64,000 nucleotides of DNA, taken from NCBI RefSeq assembly GCF_030388245.1, contig NZ_CP098361.1, positions 681,001-745,000 of the forward strand, written 5' to 3'. The notes below the pieces were generated by a model that was not told where the DNA came from, did not search any database, and was given only the letters and a program-made list of their open reading frames with translations. This DNA comes from Paracoccus sp. TOH. Its GTDB lineage: Bacteria > Pseudomonadota > Alphaproteobacteria > Rhodobacterales > Rhodobacteraceae. This document shows positions 63,431 to 64,000 of this stretch, piece after piece. Made by a program: the position numbers and the translations under genes. How positions within the stretch are numbered: position 1 is the stretch's first letter; each line of letters starts with the position of its first letter.

Positions 63431-63586
63431 TTACCGCGGCGACTGTGCCTTGATGCAGATTTTCTGGTCATTGACCAAGTCGTCGTGGAACGCGTGCCAG
63501 GTTTCGATGGCGATGCGCGCATCCCTGAGCGTGTCTTTCAGTTTATCGATGCCGTCATCAGTCAGGGCAGTGAGGGTATTGCTCAT
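63431..63586 (-). CDS. Small hypothetical protein
   Basis: A frame of 51 residues from the ATG at 63586 reads MSNTLTALTDDGIDKLKDTL and continues ARIAIETWHAFHDDL to KAQSPR. It is hydrophilic and probably helical. The frame continues upstream into the attachment region, which I exclude. No strong ribosome-binding site is visible. It precedes the nucleotidyltransferase gene on the same strand and could be a small partner of it, but the intervening palindrome suggests separate control. Confidence 0.45.
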   Translation of the reverse strand: MSNTLTALTDDGIDKLKDTLRDARIAIETWHAFHDDLVNDQKICIKAQSPR

Positions 63587-63728
63587 GCGCCGAGCACAAG
63601 TCATGTTGTTTCCGAAGAGCGGAACACCCATGTTTGGCAGGGAAAGACTGCTGCCCATTTCAGTGTGATCAAGACGGTTGGCCGGCGCTGCGAGAACGGC
63701 AGGGAAGGTTGAGCGCGCTCGACATTGC

Positions 63729-63761
63729 GAAACAGTGTCCAATGCGCGCCCCCGCAACCAA
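63729..63761 (+). other. Putative right attachment site (attR) of the serine-recombinase island
   Basis: GAAACAGTG (63729-63737) is followed after 10 bp by GCCCCCGCAACCAA (63748-63761), the second copy of the 14-bp repeat at 29375-29388. The sequence beyond it (AAAATCACATTGCATT and a small stem at 63789-63803) looks like the downstream flank of an initiator tRNA gene. The tRNA body itself is not present. Confidence 0.62.
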
Positions 63762-64000
63762 AAATCACATTGCATTACAACCGCTTAAGCCTCCCCGGGA
63801 GGCCTATTGCATTTGTGCCCCAAACGCTCCGGAAGCATATCGGAAGCAACCGGGAGCGAACACCAGCGCAGAATCGGCGGGATCACAAATCCGTGCGGGG
63901 CAGCGTCGGCCCCTGCGATGATCGCCGATGGCGCGCAGGTGCGATGCTCGGCGGCGCGCTTCCACGACGAGGCGCCGGGCCGCGCAGGGCCTGTCCGAGA
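63762..64000. other. Right flank beyond the island
   Basis: GCCTCC (63789-63794) and GGAGGC (63798-63803) form a short stem that could be a weak terminator. No gene can be assigned in the remaining 200 bp, which is cut by the window edge. Confidence 0.4.

Larger units (their letters stand above)
29377..63749. mobile_element. Putative 34-kb genomic island inserted by a serine recombinase
   Basis: The limits are the inferred crossover dinucleotides CC at 29376-29377 and 63749-63750. The integrase gene lies just inside the left limit and reads toward it. The island carries an FtsH-like protease, a GIY-YIG protein, VapBC, polysaccharide genes, a nucleotidyltransferase and many IS copies. No conjugation gene is recognised inside it, so it would need help to transfer. 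The boundaries are an inference from the paired att symmetry. Confidence 0.6.

Noticed and set aside
63748..63761. tRNA gene for initiator methionine
   Set aside because: Only the 3' acceptor-like end CCCCCGCAACCA is present. The cloverleaf body is missing at both this site and 29375.

Overview
The window looks like accessory DNA of an alphaproteobacterium, most likely a Rhodobacterales member close to Paracoccus. This is inferred from the high G+C and codon use of most genes, a Hint-domain protein of the kind common in that order, Stf0 sulfotransferase and family-4 glycosyltransferase genes, and the mix of IS families (IS256, IS3, IS5/IS903, IS66, IS1380, IS481 and IS110). No core chromosomal gene or replication initiator is present, so a plasmid, an ICE or a chromosomal island are all possible.

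Left part, 1-29,374. A heavy-metal pair lies at the edge: a CDF efflux gene running off the window and a divergent CmtR-like ArsR repressor, followed by the last 60 codons of a multicopper oxidase. Next come the 3' end of an OLD-family TOPRIM nuclease gene and an intact UvrD-like helicase, together a decayed Gabija-like pair. A compact trb type IV secretion operon follows (trbB-C-D-E-J-K-L-F-G-I plus a DUF2274 gene), with no relaxase or coupling-protein gene beside it. After TetR and LysR regulators and a large protein ending in a YecA/UPF0149-like domain, the exonuclease I gene sbcB is split by a 1,392-bp IS256 element with a 9-bp target duplication. Then comes a tight four-gene cassette: a CapW/BrxR-type WYL regulator, an MmeI-like DNA methyltransferase, an SF2 helicase and a GIY-YIG nuclease. 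It has the form of a restriction or anti-phage system that I cannot assign to a named type. A Fic protein gene with a phased array of five palindromic boxes ends this part.

Right part, about 29,377-63,749, appears to be one integrated island carried by a large serine recombinase. The two ends share a 14-bp direct repeat. When the ends are rejoined on paper, the inferred attP and attB each become inverted repeats with the same centre. Inside are a soluble FtsH-like AAA+/M41 protease, a zinc-ribbon GIY-YIG protein, a VapBC toxin-antitoxin pair with an operator palindrome, many whole and broken IS elements, a Hint-domain protein, a surface-polysaccharide group (two paralogous glycosyltransferases, an NAD-dependent epimerase, an Stf0 sulfotransferase and an alpha/beta hydrolase) and a GSU2403-type nucleotidyltransferase flanked by matching palindromes. 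Two IS66 copies of equal length (2,492 bp, same orientation) bracket the polysaccharide genes and could have moved or rearranged them.

Overall the window is a mosaic in which conjugation, defence, toxin-antitoxin and cell-surface modules sit next to each other, with IS activity having broken several genes. Motifs, positions and reading frames were read from the sequence. Family names come from remembered signatures without a database search.
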